Below the pieces are notes generated by a model. It worked only from the letters and a program-made list of their open reading frames with translations. It ran no database searches and was not told the origin of the DNA. A stretch of DNA of 35,717 nt from Propionibacteriaceae bacterium. GTDB taxonomy: Bacteria; Actinomycetota; Actinomycetes; Propionibacteriales; Propionibacteriaceae. The stretch lies in the NCBI GenBank assembly GCA_031254155.1, contig JAIRVA010000277.1:1-35717 (forward strand). Reading direction: 5' to 3'. Shown piece by piece: positions 19,712 through 29,148 of the stretch. The stretch's first letter is position 1; every line of letters begins with the position of its first letter. The position numbers and the translations under genes were made by a program.

Positions 19712-21460
19712 TCAGCACTCGGCGGTGAGACGCAGTTGGATGCGCATCTCCTCCGCGTCGAGTTCCGCGAAGGCGGTGATGAGAGAGTGACAGCTATACT
19801 CTCCGGCGGCCCGCCACTCTAGGAGGACCTCCCGCTGGGCGTGGAGCCGGGCGAGGGCCGCCCGGGTGTCGGGGCAGTCCGAGGTGGCGTCACCAGGCGG
19901 CGTACCCTCCGTACTCGCTGTACCCTCCGGACGTTCTGGCCGGTCCGGCGCGGGCGGACCGGTCACCCCCGCCAGCTCCTCTTGCAGACGGGCCCACTCG
20001 CCCTCGGGGGCGGCGTCCTGGCCGGCGAGCCCGAGCCGCTGGATGACAAGCGAAATCGTCCCGCCCTGCAGCACCAGCGAGCCGGCCGCGACGAAGAAGG
20101 CCGTGAGGATCAGCAGCGAGCGGTGGTCGGCGGAGCGCGGCAGGGTCTGGGCGGCGGCGAGGGTGACGACACCGCGCATCCCGGCCCACGTCAGCAACGT
20201 ACCTTCCCGCCAGCCGAGGGGTTGCTCGAGGAGGTACTCGACGTCGGCCAGGTACCGTTTCATGGACAGCCGGAGCCGCTCCCGCCGCGTCGCCAGGTGG
20301 GCCCGCGCTGAAGGGTCGGCCTCAAGGAAGCGTGCCCGCAGCTGGGCGCGGCGCTGCAGCAACTCCTCGTGCCGCTGGAGGATCACCGGATCGGTCTCGC
20401 GGCCCGGTTCGGCCTCCCGGACCCGCCGGAAATGCTCGCGGCGGGCGACCTTGCGGGAGGTACGGCGGGAGGTCCCGCGGACGAGCAGGGCGATGTACGC
20501 CGCGCGGACCAGCAGGGTCGCGATGATCGCCAGCCCGGCGATCCCGACGGCGTGCCAGATCGTCTCGCGCTGGGAGTGCAGATCGGTGATGAGGGCGTCA
20601 AGCTCCAGGCCCATGACCAGGAAAACCGCTCCTTCAAGGAGAAACGCCAGGGTGTGCCAGTTGGCGCGCTCGGAGATTCGCTGGCGGGCGTCGAGGTGAT
20701 GCGGGCCGAGCTGGGCGGCCACGATGCCGGCGGCCACAACGGCGACGAGGCCGGAGGCGTCGACGGCCTCGCTCAGGAGGTACGCCACGAAGGGCAGCAG
20801 GATGGAGATCGCCGTGGCGGGAGCGGGGTCGTGGACGAGGCGGCGCAGCCGTACCCCCGCCCAGCCGACAGCCATCCCGATCCCGACCGCGCCGAGCGCG
20901 GCCCAGACGAAGGCCAGCGCCACGCCCCACACGGAGACCGTGGCCGCCGTGGCGGCGACGGCCGTGCGCAGGAGGACGAGGGCGGTCGCGTCGTTCAGCA
21001 GGGACTCGCCGTCGAGGATGATGCCGACGCGGGAGGGTACACCGAGGCGCCTGGCGATGCGGGTCGCCGCCGCGTCGGTCGGGCTGATGATCGCCCCCAG
21101 CGCGATGGCGATCGGCCAGGGGATCCCGGGGATGACGAGGTGGACGATCACCCCGACCACCAGCGCGCTGACGATGACGAGCAGGATCGCGAGGCCGCCC
21201 ACCGCCGTGAGGTCGCGGCGGAACTCGACCGTCGGCATGGCGATCGCCGCCGAGTAGAGCAGCGGGGGCAGGACGACGGCGAGGATCCAGTCCGGGGCGA
21301 TTTCGACCGGGCTCATGAACGGCAGCAGACTGACGCCGACCCCCACGAGCATCAGGATGAGCGGCGGGGCGACACCGAGCCGGTCCGAGACGGCCGACAG
21401 AGCGATGACAACGGCAATGACCACCACGGCCAGTCCGACGTAAGGAAGTATCTCGGGCAT
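19712..21460 (-). CDS. CPA1-family Na+/H+ antiporter
   Basis: Multi-TM; LPPLLYSAAIAMP, ALGAIISPTDAAATRIARRLGVPSRVGIILDGESLLNDATALVLL, WAGMRGVVTLAAAQTLP. Confidence 0.92.
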   Translation of the reverse strand: MPEILPYVGLAVVVIAVVIALSAVSDRLGVAPPLILMLVGVGVSLLPFMSPVEIAPDWILAVVLPPLLYSAAIAMPTVEFRRDLTAVGGLAILLVIVSALVVGVIVHLVIPGIPWPIAIALGAIISPTDAAATRIARRLGVPSRVGIILDGESLLNDATALVLLRTAVAATAATVSVWGVALAFVWAALGAVGIGMAVGWAGVRLRRLVHDPAPATAISILLPFVAYLLSEAVDASGLVAVVAAGIVAAQLGPHHLDARQRISERANWHTLAFLLEGAVFLVMGLELDALITDLHSQRETIWHAVGIAGLAIIATLLVRAAYIALLVRGTSRRTSRKVARREHFRRVREAEPGRETDPVILQRHEELLQRRAQLRARFLEADPSARAHLATRRERLRLSMKRYLADVEYLLEQPLGWREGTLLTWAGMRGVVTLAAAQTLPRSADHRSLLILTAFFVAAGSLVLQGGTISLVIQRLGLAGQDAAPEGEWARLQEELAGVTGPPAPDRPERPEGTASTEGTPPGDATSDCPDTRAALARLHAQREVLLEWRAAGEYSCHSLITAFAELDAEEMRIQLRLTAEC

Positions 21461-21543
21461 ACCCCATTCTTGCGTAAAACCCCGCCGGCGCGAGCCGGGG
21501 CCCGCGGGACCGGGGCCGGTTCGAGTCGCGGGCTCACCGGATC

Positions 21544-21573
21544 GGGTCCGTACGAGTTTCCGCGTACGGACCC
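21544..21573. repeat. Perfect 11-bp hairpin in the divergent intergenic region
   Basis: GGGTCCGTACG-AGTTTCCG-CGTACGGACCC. Confidence 0.75.
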
Positions 21574-21574
21574 T

Positions 21575-21631
21575 TCGAAATTCCGTGTCGAAGGTGCTCG
21601 AAATTCCGTTTAGGAACCCATCGAAATTTCA
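21575..21631 (+). repeat. Three iterons TCGAAATTYC at exact 23-nt period
   Basis: TCGAAATTCCG at 21575 and 21598, TCGAAATTTCA at 21621; upstream of the AAA/DUF4143 gene. Confidence 0.75.
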
Positions 21632-21664
21632 GGTTATGAAGACTTCCTATGATATGTTAGCGGG

Positions 21665-22960
21665 ATGAGTACGGAGAATTCCCTTGTCCAGAGAAGGATT
21701 CTCGACGTCATCCTCACTCGTATGGGCGAGGAGCCTGTGATCCTGTTGGAGGGTCCGCGAACGGTCGGAAAGTCAACACTGATGCGACAGATCGCCGACC
21801 AGACCGGGGGGACGATTGTCGACCTTGATGACCTACCGACGCGGTCGGTCGCCCTGGCGGACCCTACCTTGGTGGTTGACCAACGTCCGCCGGTGTTGAT
21901 CGACGAGTACAAGCACGCTCCGGATGTGCTGTCAGCTGTCAAAGCCCGGTTGAACCGTACGGGGTCGGTGCCCGGACAGTTCGTACTGACCGGCTCCTCG
22001 ACGTACGACACCCTGCCGCGGACGGCGGAAGCGCTCACTGGACGAATGCACCGGATGCAGGTATTGCCCCTCGCCCAAAGCGAACTGCGACGAACCTCAG
22101 ACCGCGGGCGGGTTGGTCTCCTGGCCGACCTTTTCGCGGTGGGCGCCGATGTGGTGAGCGCGACGCCCTCGACCACCACGCGGCAGCAGTACGTCGAGCT
22201 CATGGTCGCCGGTGGTTTTCCGGACGCGTTGGTCCGTTCGTCCGCCGCGAGCCGGGGCCGCTGGTTTGACGACTACATCCACGCCACGCTGGCAAAGGAT
22301 GTGGCCGATTTGAAAAAGCTCCGCCAGGCGCAGGCGCTGCCAGCGGTTCTGCAGTCTCTGGCCGGCCAGACCGGACAGGTGCTGAACGTCTCTCGCGTGG
22401 CCCAGGAGTTACGGCTGACATCTGAACTGGTGGTGAACTACACCCACCTGCTGGAGGCGGTGTACCTTCTCCGTGTCTTGCCCGCCTGGGGGAAAACTCT
22501 GAGCATCCGCAGTTCGGGCCGCCCGAAACTGCATGTGGTGGACACCGGGGTGGCGGCGAGACTTCTCCGCTTGTCAGTAGAGAAACTGGCATCGGCAGAT
22601 CCGACGTCACTGACTGAGTTCGGCCATCTGGCGGAGACGTTTGTGGTCGGCGAGATCCTGAAAGAGATCGCCTGGATGGACGGAATCGCGGGCGTCGGTC
22701 ACTGGCGGACGTACGACGATGATGAGGTCGACTTGGTCATTGAACGAGACGACGGCGCGATCGTGGCGATGAAGATCAAGGCGAGTACGCACGCTGCCAA
22801 GGGCGCATTCACCGCCCTCGCCAAGCTCCGGGACAAGGTTGGCCCGGCCTTCCGGGTCGGGGTGGCGTTCCACCTGGGTACCAGGGCGCACCACTACAGT
22901 GATCGGCTTATCGCCCTGCCCGTGGACCGGCTGTGGACCTCCGCCGAGGCCGCCCACTAG
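21665..22960 (+). CDS. AAA+ ATPase with DUF4143 domain
   Basis: LLEGPRTVGKSTLMRQIADQ (Walker A), PVLIDEYKHAPDVL (Walker B), FVLTGSSTYD; C-terminal FGHLAETFVVGEILKEI...DDDEVDLVIERDDG. Confidence 0.9.
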   Translation: MSTENSLVQRRILDVILTRMGEEPVILLEGPRTVGKSTLMRQIADQTGGTIVDLDDLPTRSVALADPTLVVDQRPPVLIDEYKHAPDVLSAVKARLNRTGSVPGQFVLTGSSTYDTLPRTAEALTGRMHRMQVLPLAQSELRRTSDRGRVGLLADLFAVGADVVSATPSTTTRQQYVELMVAGGFPDALVRSSAASRGRWFDDYIHATLAKDVADLKKLRQAQALPAVLQSLAGQTGQVLNVSRVAQELRLTSELVVNYTHLLEAVYLLRVLPAWGKTLSIRSSGRPKLHVVDTGVAARLLRLSVEKLASADPTSLTEFGHLAETFVVGEILKEIAWMDGIAGVGHWRTYDDDEVDLVIERDDGAIVAMKIKASTHAAKGAFTALAKLRDKVGPAFRVGVAFHLGTRAHHYSDRLIALPVDRLWTSAEAAH

Positions 22961-23008
22961 GCTTGGGTGAGGCGCCTCGGCCGGAGACGTCCCGACCGAG
23001 GAGGCCAC

Positions 23009-23335
23009 ATGACCGCGGTACCACAGGCGCTCGCCGACGCCCGGAGTTCCATCGACAACCTGGATGCCGCGCTCGTCCACCTGCTCGCGGAACGGTTCAA
23101 GATCACCCAGCGGGTCGGAGAGCTGAAGGCCCGGCTGGACCTGCCGCCCGCGGACCCGGCCCGCGAGGCCGAGCAGGTCCGGCGGCTCCGCACCTTGGCC
23201 GAAGCGTCACAACTGGACCCTGAGTTCGCCGAGAAGGTGATCACCTTCATCATGACCGAGGTCGTCCGCCACCACGTCCAGATCCGGGATGGGGTGTCCC
23301 CGGTGGAAGACGGAAATGTCGGCGGCTCGCGGTAG
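23009..23335 (+). CDS. Chorismate mutase (AroQ-type)
   Basis: ALADARSSIDNLDAALVHLLAERFKITQRVGELKARLDLPPADPAREAEQVRRLRTLAEASQLDPEFAEKVI; ATG at 23009 preceded by gaggaggcc. Confidence 0.9.
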   Translation: MTAVPQALADARSSIDNLDAALVHLLAERFKITQRVGELKARLDLPPADPAREAEQVRRLRTLAEASQLDPEFAEKVITFIMTEVVRHHVQIRDGVSPVEDGNVGGSR

Positions 23336-24664
<1,329 letters not shown>

Positions 24665-24667
24665 TCA

Positions 24668-25318
24668 ATGCCGGGTGATCCTCCGTACCACGCTCCTGGC
24701 CGTGACAACCCTCGTGGGTCTACGCGGCCGGGTGCGCGGCGCGAGCCGCGCCGTACTTCCCGTTCCGTTCCCGACGCCGAGGGACGCGTTGCCGGAGGTA
24801 CGGAGGGTACGGGGGACGCCGCGGCGACGCACGCGCGGGCGCGCAGCCGGGTCGTCGCGACGCTGGCCCTCGGCGCGACCCACCGCATCATCGCGCTCAC
24901 GGTGACCATCGCCGTCTTGGCGATCACGTTCGTGTCCAGCCTGAGCGTGTTTTTCGACCAGCAGCGGGAGATCATCGGGACGAAGGCCGCGGTCGCCGCT
25001 CAGGAGGCCGAGATCGCGCGCCTACAGGATCAGTTGTTGCGCTGGCAGGATCCGGCGTACATCCGCGCCCAGGCGCGCGACCGGCTCGGCTGGGTCATGC
25101 CCGGCGAGGTCGGCTACCGGGTGATCGACGAGACCGGGCACGTCATCGGGGGTACGGCCCCGGCGCCGACGCCGGAGGAGTCAGACAAGCCGACGGTGTG
25201 GTACGACGTGCTGTGGCAGAGTCTCGTGACTGCCGACCAGCCCGCTCCCGAACCGGAGGCCGCGACGGAGCCCACGGCGCCGATCACCGTCGGACCCGAA
25301 GGCGAGACGCCGCGGTGA
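24668..25318 (+). CDS. FtsB/DivIC-family septum formation initiator protein
   Basis: Single TM, coiled coil AAVAAQEAEIARLQDQLLRWQDPAYIRAQARDRLGWVMPGEVGYRVID; directly downstream of eno. Confidence 0.9.
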   Translation: MPGDPPYHAPGRDNPRGSTRPGARREPRRTSRSVPDAEGRVAGGTEGTGDAAATHARARSRVVATLALGATHRIIALTVTIAVLAITFVSSLSVFFDQQREIIGTKAAVAAQEAEIARLQDQLLRWQDPAYIRAQARDRLGWVMPGEVGYRVIDETGHVIGGTAPAPTPEESDKPTVWYDVLWQSLVTADQPAPEPEAATEPTAPITVGPEGETPR

Positions 25319-25836
25319 GGGTGTCGGCGCTTGATCCGGGGGACGAGGTGGTGGTCGAGACGCAACTCGGACGGCCACCGCGGGGGGCCCAGACGGTGGC
25401 GTGGCGCTGCCCGTGCGGGCAGCCGGGGGTCGTGATGACCGCGCCGCGACTGCCGGACGGTACGCCGTTCCCGACCACGTACTATTTGACCTGCCCGAAC
25501 GCCGTCCGGGCCTGCTCGACGCTGGAGGGCAGCGGACTGATGGCGGACATGACTGCACGCCTGGGGAGCGACCCTGACCTCGCCGGGCGGTACGCCGCGG
25601 CGCACCAGTCGTACTGCCAAGACCGCGCTGACTTGGGCGGACGCCTGGGACTCGATGTACCGACCTTCTCGGGCCGCTCGGCCGGCGGGATGCCCCACCG
25701 GGTGAAGTGTCTGCACGCGCTGGCGGGTCACGCGCTGGCCAAGGGGCCGGGCGTCAACCCGCTGGGCGACGAGGTGGTCGCGGCGCTCGGGGAGTTCTGG
25801 CGGCGGGGTTGTCGGGGCGAGGGGGCGGCCCGGTGA
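25315..25836 (+). CDS. DUF501 domain protein
   Basis: GTG at 25315 (GTGA overlap); QLGRPPRGAQTVAWRCPCGQPGVVMTAPRLPDGTPFPTTYYLTCP. Confidence 0.9.
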   Translation: MRVSALDPGDEVVVETQLGRPPRGAQTVAWRCPCGQPGVVMTAPRLPDGTPFPTTYYLTCPNAVRACSTLEGSGLMADMTARLGSDPDLAGRYAAAHQSYCQDRADLGGRLGLDVPTFSGRSAGGMPHRVKCLHALAGHALAKGPGVNPLGDEVVAALGEFWRRGCRGEGAAR

Positions 25837-26744
25837 GAGTCGCCGTCATCGACTGCGGTACGAACACGGTCCGGTTGTTCGTCGCCGACGCCACGCCGTC
25901 GGGGCTCGCGGAGGTCACGCGGGACCTCACGTTCACCCGCCTCGGCGAGGGCGTGGACGCGACCGGCCAGTTGCAGCCCGCGGCGCTCACGCGGACGTAC
26001 GCGGCCGTCGGCCACTACGCGGCCGAGATCGCAAAATTGGGTGTTGACAAGGTACGATTCGTCGCCACCTCGGCGGCTCGCGATGCCACCAACCGGGAGG
26101 AGTTCTTTGCGGGGGTCCGGGAACGGCTGGGTGTGACGCCGGAGATCATCACTGGTGCCGAAGAGGCCGAACTGAGTTTTTTGGGTGCCCTGACTGGTGG
26201 TCCGGTCTGGGGCTCCGTCCTGGTGATGGACATCGGCGGCGGTTCGACGGAACTGATCCGGGGCAGTGCTGCGGGCCGGGTCGAGGCGGCGGAGAGTCTC
26301 GACATGGGCTCGGTCCGGGTCCGGGAACGGTTTCTGCACCACGATCCGCCGCTGGACTCCGAGACCACCGCGGCGCGGGCGTTCATCGATGGGCTGTTGG
26401 CGGGGTCCCCGGTCGCGTTCGACGGGGTGGGGACGTGGGTCGGTGTGGCCGGTACCACCACCTCGCTGTCGGGGATGTACCTGGGGCTCGAAACGTACGA
26501 CCGGGCCAAGGTTCACAACTCGGTCCTGCCGGTGGCGGATATCGAGGCCCTGTCGGAGCGGCTGCTGAGGTTGACCGTCGCCGAAACCTGTCACGCGTAC
26601 CCCAGCCTGCCGCCCCAACGCGCCGAAGTCATCGTCGCGGGGGCCCTCATCTGTACCGCCGTCGCGCGGCGGGTCAACCGGCTCATGATCGTCCGTGAAA
26701 CCGACATCCTCGATGGCGCCGCCCACCGACTTGTGGAAACATAG
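25833..26744 (+). CDS. Ppx/GppA-family exopolyphosphatase
   Basis: GTG at 25833 (GTGA overlap): VRVAVIDCGTNTVRLFVAD; VMDIGGGSTELIRG. Confidence 0.93.
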   Translation: MRVAVIDCGTNTVRLFVADATPSGLAEVTRDLTFTRLGEGVDATGQLQPAALTRTYAAVGHYAAEIAKLGVDKVRFVATSAARDATNREEFFAGVRERLGVTPEIITGAEEAELSFLGALTGGPVWGSVLVMDIGGGSTELIRGSAAGRVEAAESLDMGSVRVRERFLHHDPPLDSETTAARAFIDGLLAGSPVAFDGVGTWVGVAGTTTSLSGMYLGLETYDRAKVHNSVLPVADIEALSERLLRLTVAETCHAYPSLPPQRAEVIVAGALICTAVARRVNRLMIVRETDILDGAAHRLVET

Positions 26745-26750
26745 GACCGG

Positions 26751-26823
26751 GCCCCCATAGCCCAACGGCAGAGGCAGTCGACTTAAAATCGATCCAGTGT
26801 CGGTTCGAATCCGACTGGGGGCA
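26751..26823 (+). tRNA. tRNA with UAA anticodon (decodes UUA, Leu) but short class-I variable loop
   Basis: 73-nt cloverleaf: GCCCCCA/TGGGGGC acceptor, GTCGA-CTTAAAA-TCGAT anticodon arm (TAA at 34-36), CCAGT variable loop, GTCGG-TTCGAAT-CCGAC T arm; A73; no encoded CCA. Confidence 0.88.
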
Positions 26824-26985
26824 CAAGCGATTGAGGCGAGCGAAGTGAAGACTTGGACGCGTAGCGTCGAGTCCTGCCTTCACTTCCGAGCCGATTGAAG
26901 CTTGTTGAGCGGCGGAGCCGCGAGCACAAGCGATTGAGGCGAGCGAAGTGAAGACTTGGACGCGTAGCGTCGAGTCCTGCCTTCA
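26824..26985 (+). repeat. Structured repeat, copy 1 (26828-26926) and tandem truncated copy 2 (about 26928-26985), 103-nt period
   Basis: 26821-26882 and 26924-26985 identical. Hairpins GAAGTGAAG...CTTCACTTC (26842-26886) and GCTTGT-TGA-GCGGC-GGA-GCCGC-GAGC-ACAAGC (26900-26931). Confidence 0.85.
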
Positions 26986-27081
26986 TCAGCCCGCATTCAG
27001 CGTCAACACACCGACGAATTGCGCGACCACGAGGCTCACCTGAGTAACGCGTTTGCGCTTGATTCCCGGCGAGACATGCAG

Positions 27082-27678
27082 CTAATTAGCCTTCGTGACT
27101 ACGCGCTGGAACATTGCGACCAGCGGTTCGCGATCGTCATGTTCCATGGCCGTGACGCAAGCCGTGTCGTTCTCATCTCCGACTACTTTCGCCCAGTCAA
27201 TGAAGTAGCCCACGTCGTTGGCGACGCGTTGCCAGAAGACCCGTTGAGCACGGCCATTGCCTTCGCGAAACGGGTGGATGTAGTTCAGTTGGTCATAGAA
27301 GTACGCGAGGCGTTCGACGAACGTGGACGGTGGGAGCCCCCTCAATCCCCTGGTTGCCCTCAACTCATCAAAGACGAACCCGGCCGCGCGGTCGATGTAG
27401 CCGACTGGCAGGAAGAACGCCGCGTCGGTGCGCTGCTTGCGAATGTCCACCGTCCTGATTCGCCCAGCCCAGTCGTACACGCCTCTGAACAGTTGGGCGT
27501 GAATGGCACACAACTCGCGCAGGTTGTTGGTGCGCGGAATCGCCACCTCGGCCAGTTCGAGTTCATTCGCGAACACAGCCTGCGGCTCCAGGAGGCGTAG
27601 TTCGTCGGAGGATTTCGCACCCAAGAGGTTACGGAGGTCGCCAATGGCAGGGTCAAAATAGGGGTCGGGCAGGCTCAC
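27082..27678 (-). CDS. Fic-domain AMP-transferase toxin
   Basis: HPFREGNGRAQR matches HPFx[D/E]GNGRxxR. GTG at 27678 (VSLPDPYFDPAIGDLRNLLG) overlaps the antitoxin stop; track ORF to 27882 is over-extended. Confidence 0.9.
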   Translation of the reverse strand: MSLPDPYFDPAIGDLRNLLGAKSSDELRLLEPQAVFANELELAEVAIPRTNNLRELCAIHAQLFRGVYDWAGRIRTVDIRKQRTDAAFFLPVGYIDRAAGFVFDELRATRGLRGLPPSTFVERLAYFYDQLNYIHPFREGNGRAQRVFWQRVANDVGYFIDWAKVVGDENDTACVTAMEHDDREPLVAMFQRVVTKAN

Positions 27679-27854
27679 TGCACGCTGATCCCATAGCGGG
27701 CACGAATCTGCTCTGCCGCTTGTCGGGCACTGGCCGTACCGACAACATAGTTGTCCGCGATGCGCTTGGACTCCTCGCTGACGACGAGATTCTCCAAGTG
27801 CTGGTTCGCGACGGCCTGGTCGACTTTGGCCTGACGCTGATCTGCGTTTTGCAT
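27675..27854 (-). CDS. VbhA-family antitoxin (59 aa; not in the supplied ORF track)
   Basis: Hand translation MQNADQRQAKVDQAVANQHLENLVVSEESKRIADNYVVGTASARQAAEQIRARYGISVQ*; GTGA overlap with fic. Confidence 0.85.
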   Translation of the reverse strand: MQNADQRQAKVDQAVANQHLENLVVSEESKRIADNYVVGTASARQAAEQIRARYGISVQ

Positions 27855-28202
27855 GACACCACTTTAGCACGACGAGCACCATGAGGACAATATGTATTTC
27901 GCGAGATTTCGGTCGCCTGTCTTCGCCGGGGCTGATGCAGCTCTCAGCACCCTCACCGCCACCTTCGCATCCGTCTTCGACACGCCAATCCCCGCCCCCG
28001 GGGATGAATCATCTCCATGCCGTTCCTCTCCTTGAGGTGTCATGCCCGCCGGGGTGGCACCGGCACACCTGTGGTCTCCTCAGGGCAACTGATACGATGG
28101 ACGGCCGACAAAGTGGGAAGTCGGTGCTATCATCCGTTGACGAAGGGTCGCCTCGAACAGGTGCGGGGTCACCACTGACCCGCAGCAAGAAGGGAGACGA
28201 GC

Positions 28203-29141
28203 ATGATGGACTTCACCGCAATCGACTTTGAGACGGCGAACGCCTACAGGGGTTCACCATGCTCTGTGGGGCTGGTGAGAGTCCGTGACGGTGTGCCTAC
28301 GGAAACGGCGCACTGGCTTATGCGCCCGCCAGAGGGCGTCGATGGCTTTGACCCCTTCAACATCTCGATCCACGGGATAACTCCCGAGATGGTGTCTGGC
28401 GAGCCTCGTTGGAAAGACATACTTCCGCGAATCTCCGACTTCATAGGCGACGACGTGGTAGTCGCACACAACGCCGGGTTCGACACAGGCGTGATTCGTT
28501 ACGCTTGCGCGTCCGACGGGATCGAGTGGCCCGATCTGCGCTTCCTCTGCACGATGGTTCTAGCGCGGCGAGCACTGCAACTTCCGTCGTATCGGCTCCC
28601 CTACGTTCTGGAAGAGCTTGGCGGGCACATTGAGGACCATCACGATGCGCTTGCCGATGCGAGCGCAGTGGTTGGCATCGTTCGTGCTCTCGCGGCCAAG
28701 ACCGGAGCAGTCAATGTAGAAAACCTGGCAAGCACCTACAACGTCCTCGTCGGGCACATGTTCGGCGGCACCTACAAGGGCAGTTCGGCGAGCCATCAAG
28801 GTGTCCGCCTGACACATGCCGACCTCAACTTGAACGCCGATCCAGATGGGTACTTATATGGACGCGTCGTGGTGTTCACGGGCGCTCTGATGTCCATGAC
28901 TCGGCAGATCGCCTGGGACGCTTGCGCTCACGTCGGCGCAACCGCTGACGATAACGTTACGAAACGCACCAATGTCCTTGTCGTCGGCGACATCAACCCA
29001 GCCGTGCTTCGACCCGGGGCAACCTTGACGGGCAAAGCGCAAAAGGCGTTCACGCTCCAAAGCAAGGGGCAAACAATTGAGGTAATGACCGAGGACGACT
29101 TCTTGCGCTGTCTCGATGACCCCTCATCGCTGAGCGAGTGA
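28203..29141 (+). CDS. DEDDh (DnaQ-like) 3'-5' exonuclease with C-terminal BRCT domain
   Basis: FTAIDFETAN (ExoI), VVAHNAGFDTGV (ExoII), HHDALADA (ExoIIIe); BRCT: GRVVVFTGALMSMTRQIAWDACAHVGATADDNVTKRTNVLVVGD. Confidence 0.92.
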   Translation: MMDFTAIDFETANAYRGSPCSVGLVRVRDGVPTETAHWLMRPPEGVDGFDPFNISIHGITPEMVSGEPRWKDILPRISDFIGDDVVVAHNAGFDTGVIRYACASDGIEWPDLRFLCTMVLARRALQLPSYRLPYVLEELGGHIEDHHDALADASAVVGIVRALAAKTGAVNVENLASTYNVLVGHMFGGTYKGSSASHQGVRLTHADLNLNADPDGYLYGRVVVFTGALMSMTRQIAWDACAHVGATADDNVTKRTNVLVVGDINPAVLRPGATLTGKAQKAFTLQSKGQTIEVMTEDDFLRCLDDPSSLSE

Positions 29142-29148
29142 TGCACAG

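Noticed and set aside
20369-21613. 414-aa plus-strand ORF opposite the antiporter
   Set aside because: Shadow ORF (Asp/Gly/Arg-rich) antisense to a canonical CPA1 antiporter.
26824-26985. CRISPR array
   Set aside because: Only one full and one truncated tandem unit of 103 nt, no short repeat/unique spacer alternation, no cas genes.
27019-27600. 193-aa plus-strand ORF opposite fic
   Set aside because: Antisense to the intact Fic motif; no independent support.
27881-28231. 116-aa ORF upstream of the exonuclease
   Set aside because: Low-complexity Ser/Pro-rich translation, no clear RBS; more likely the 5' intergenic/promoter region.
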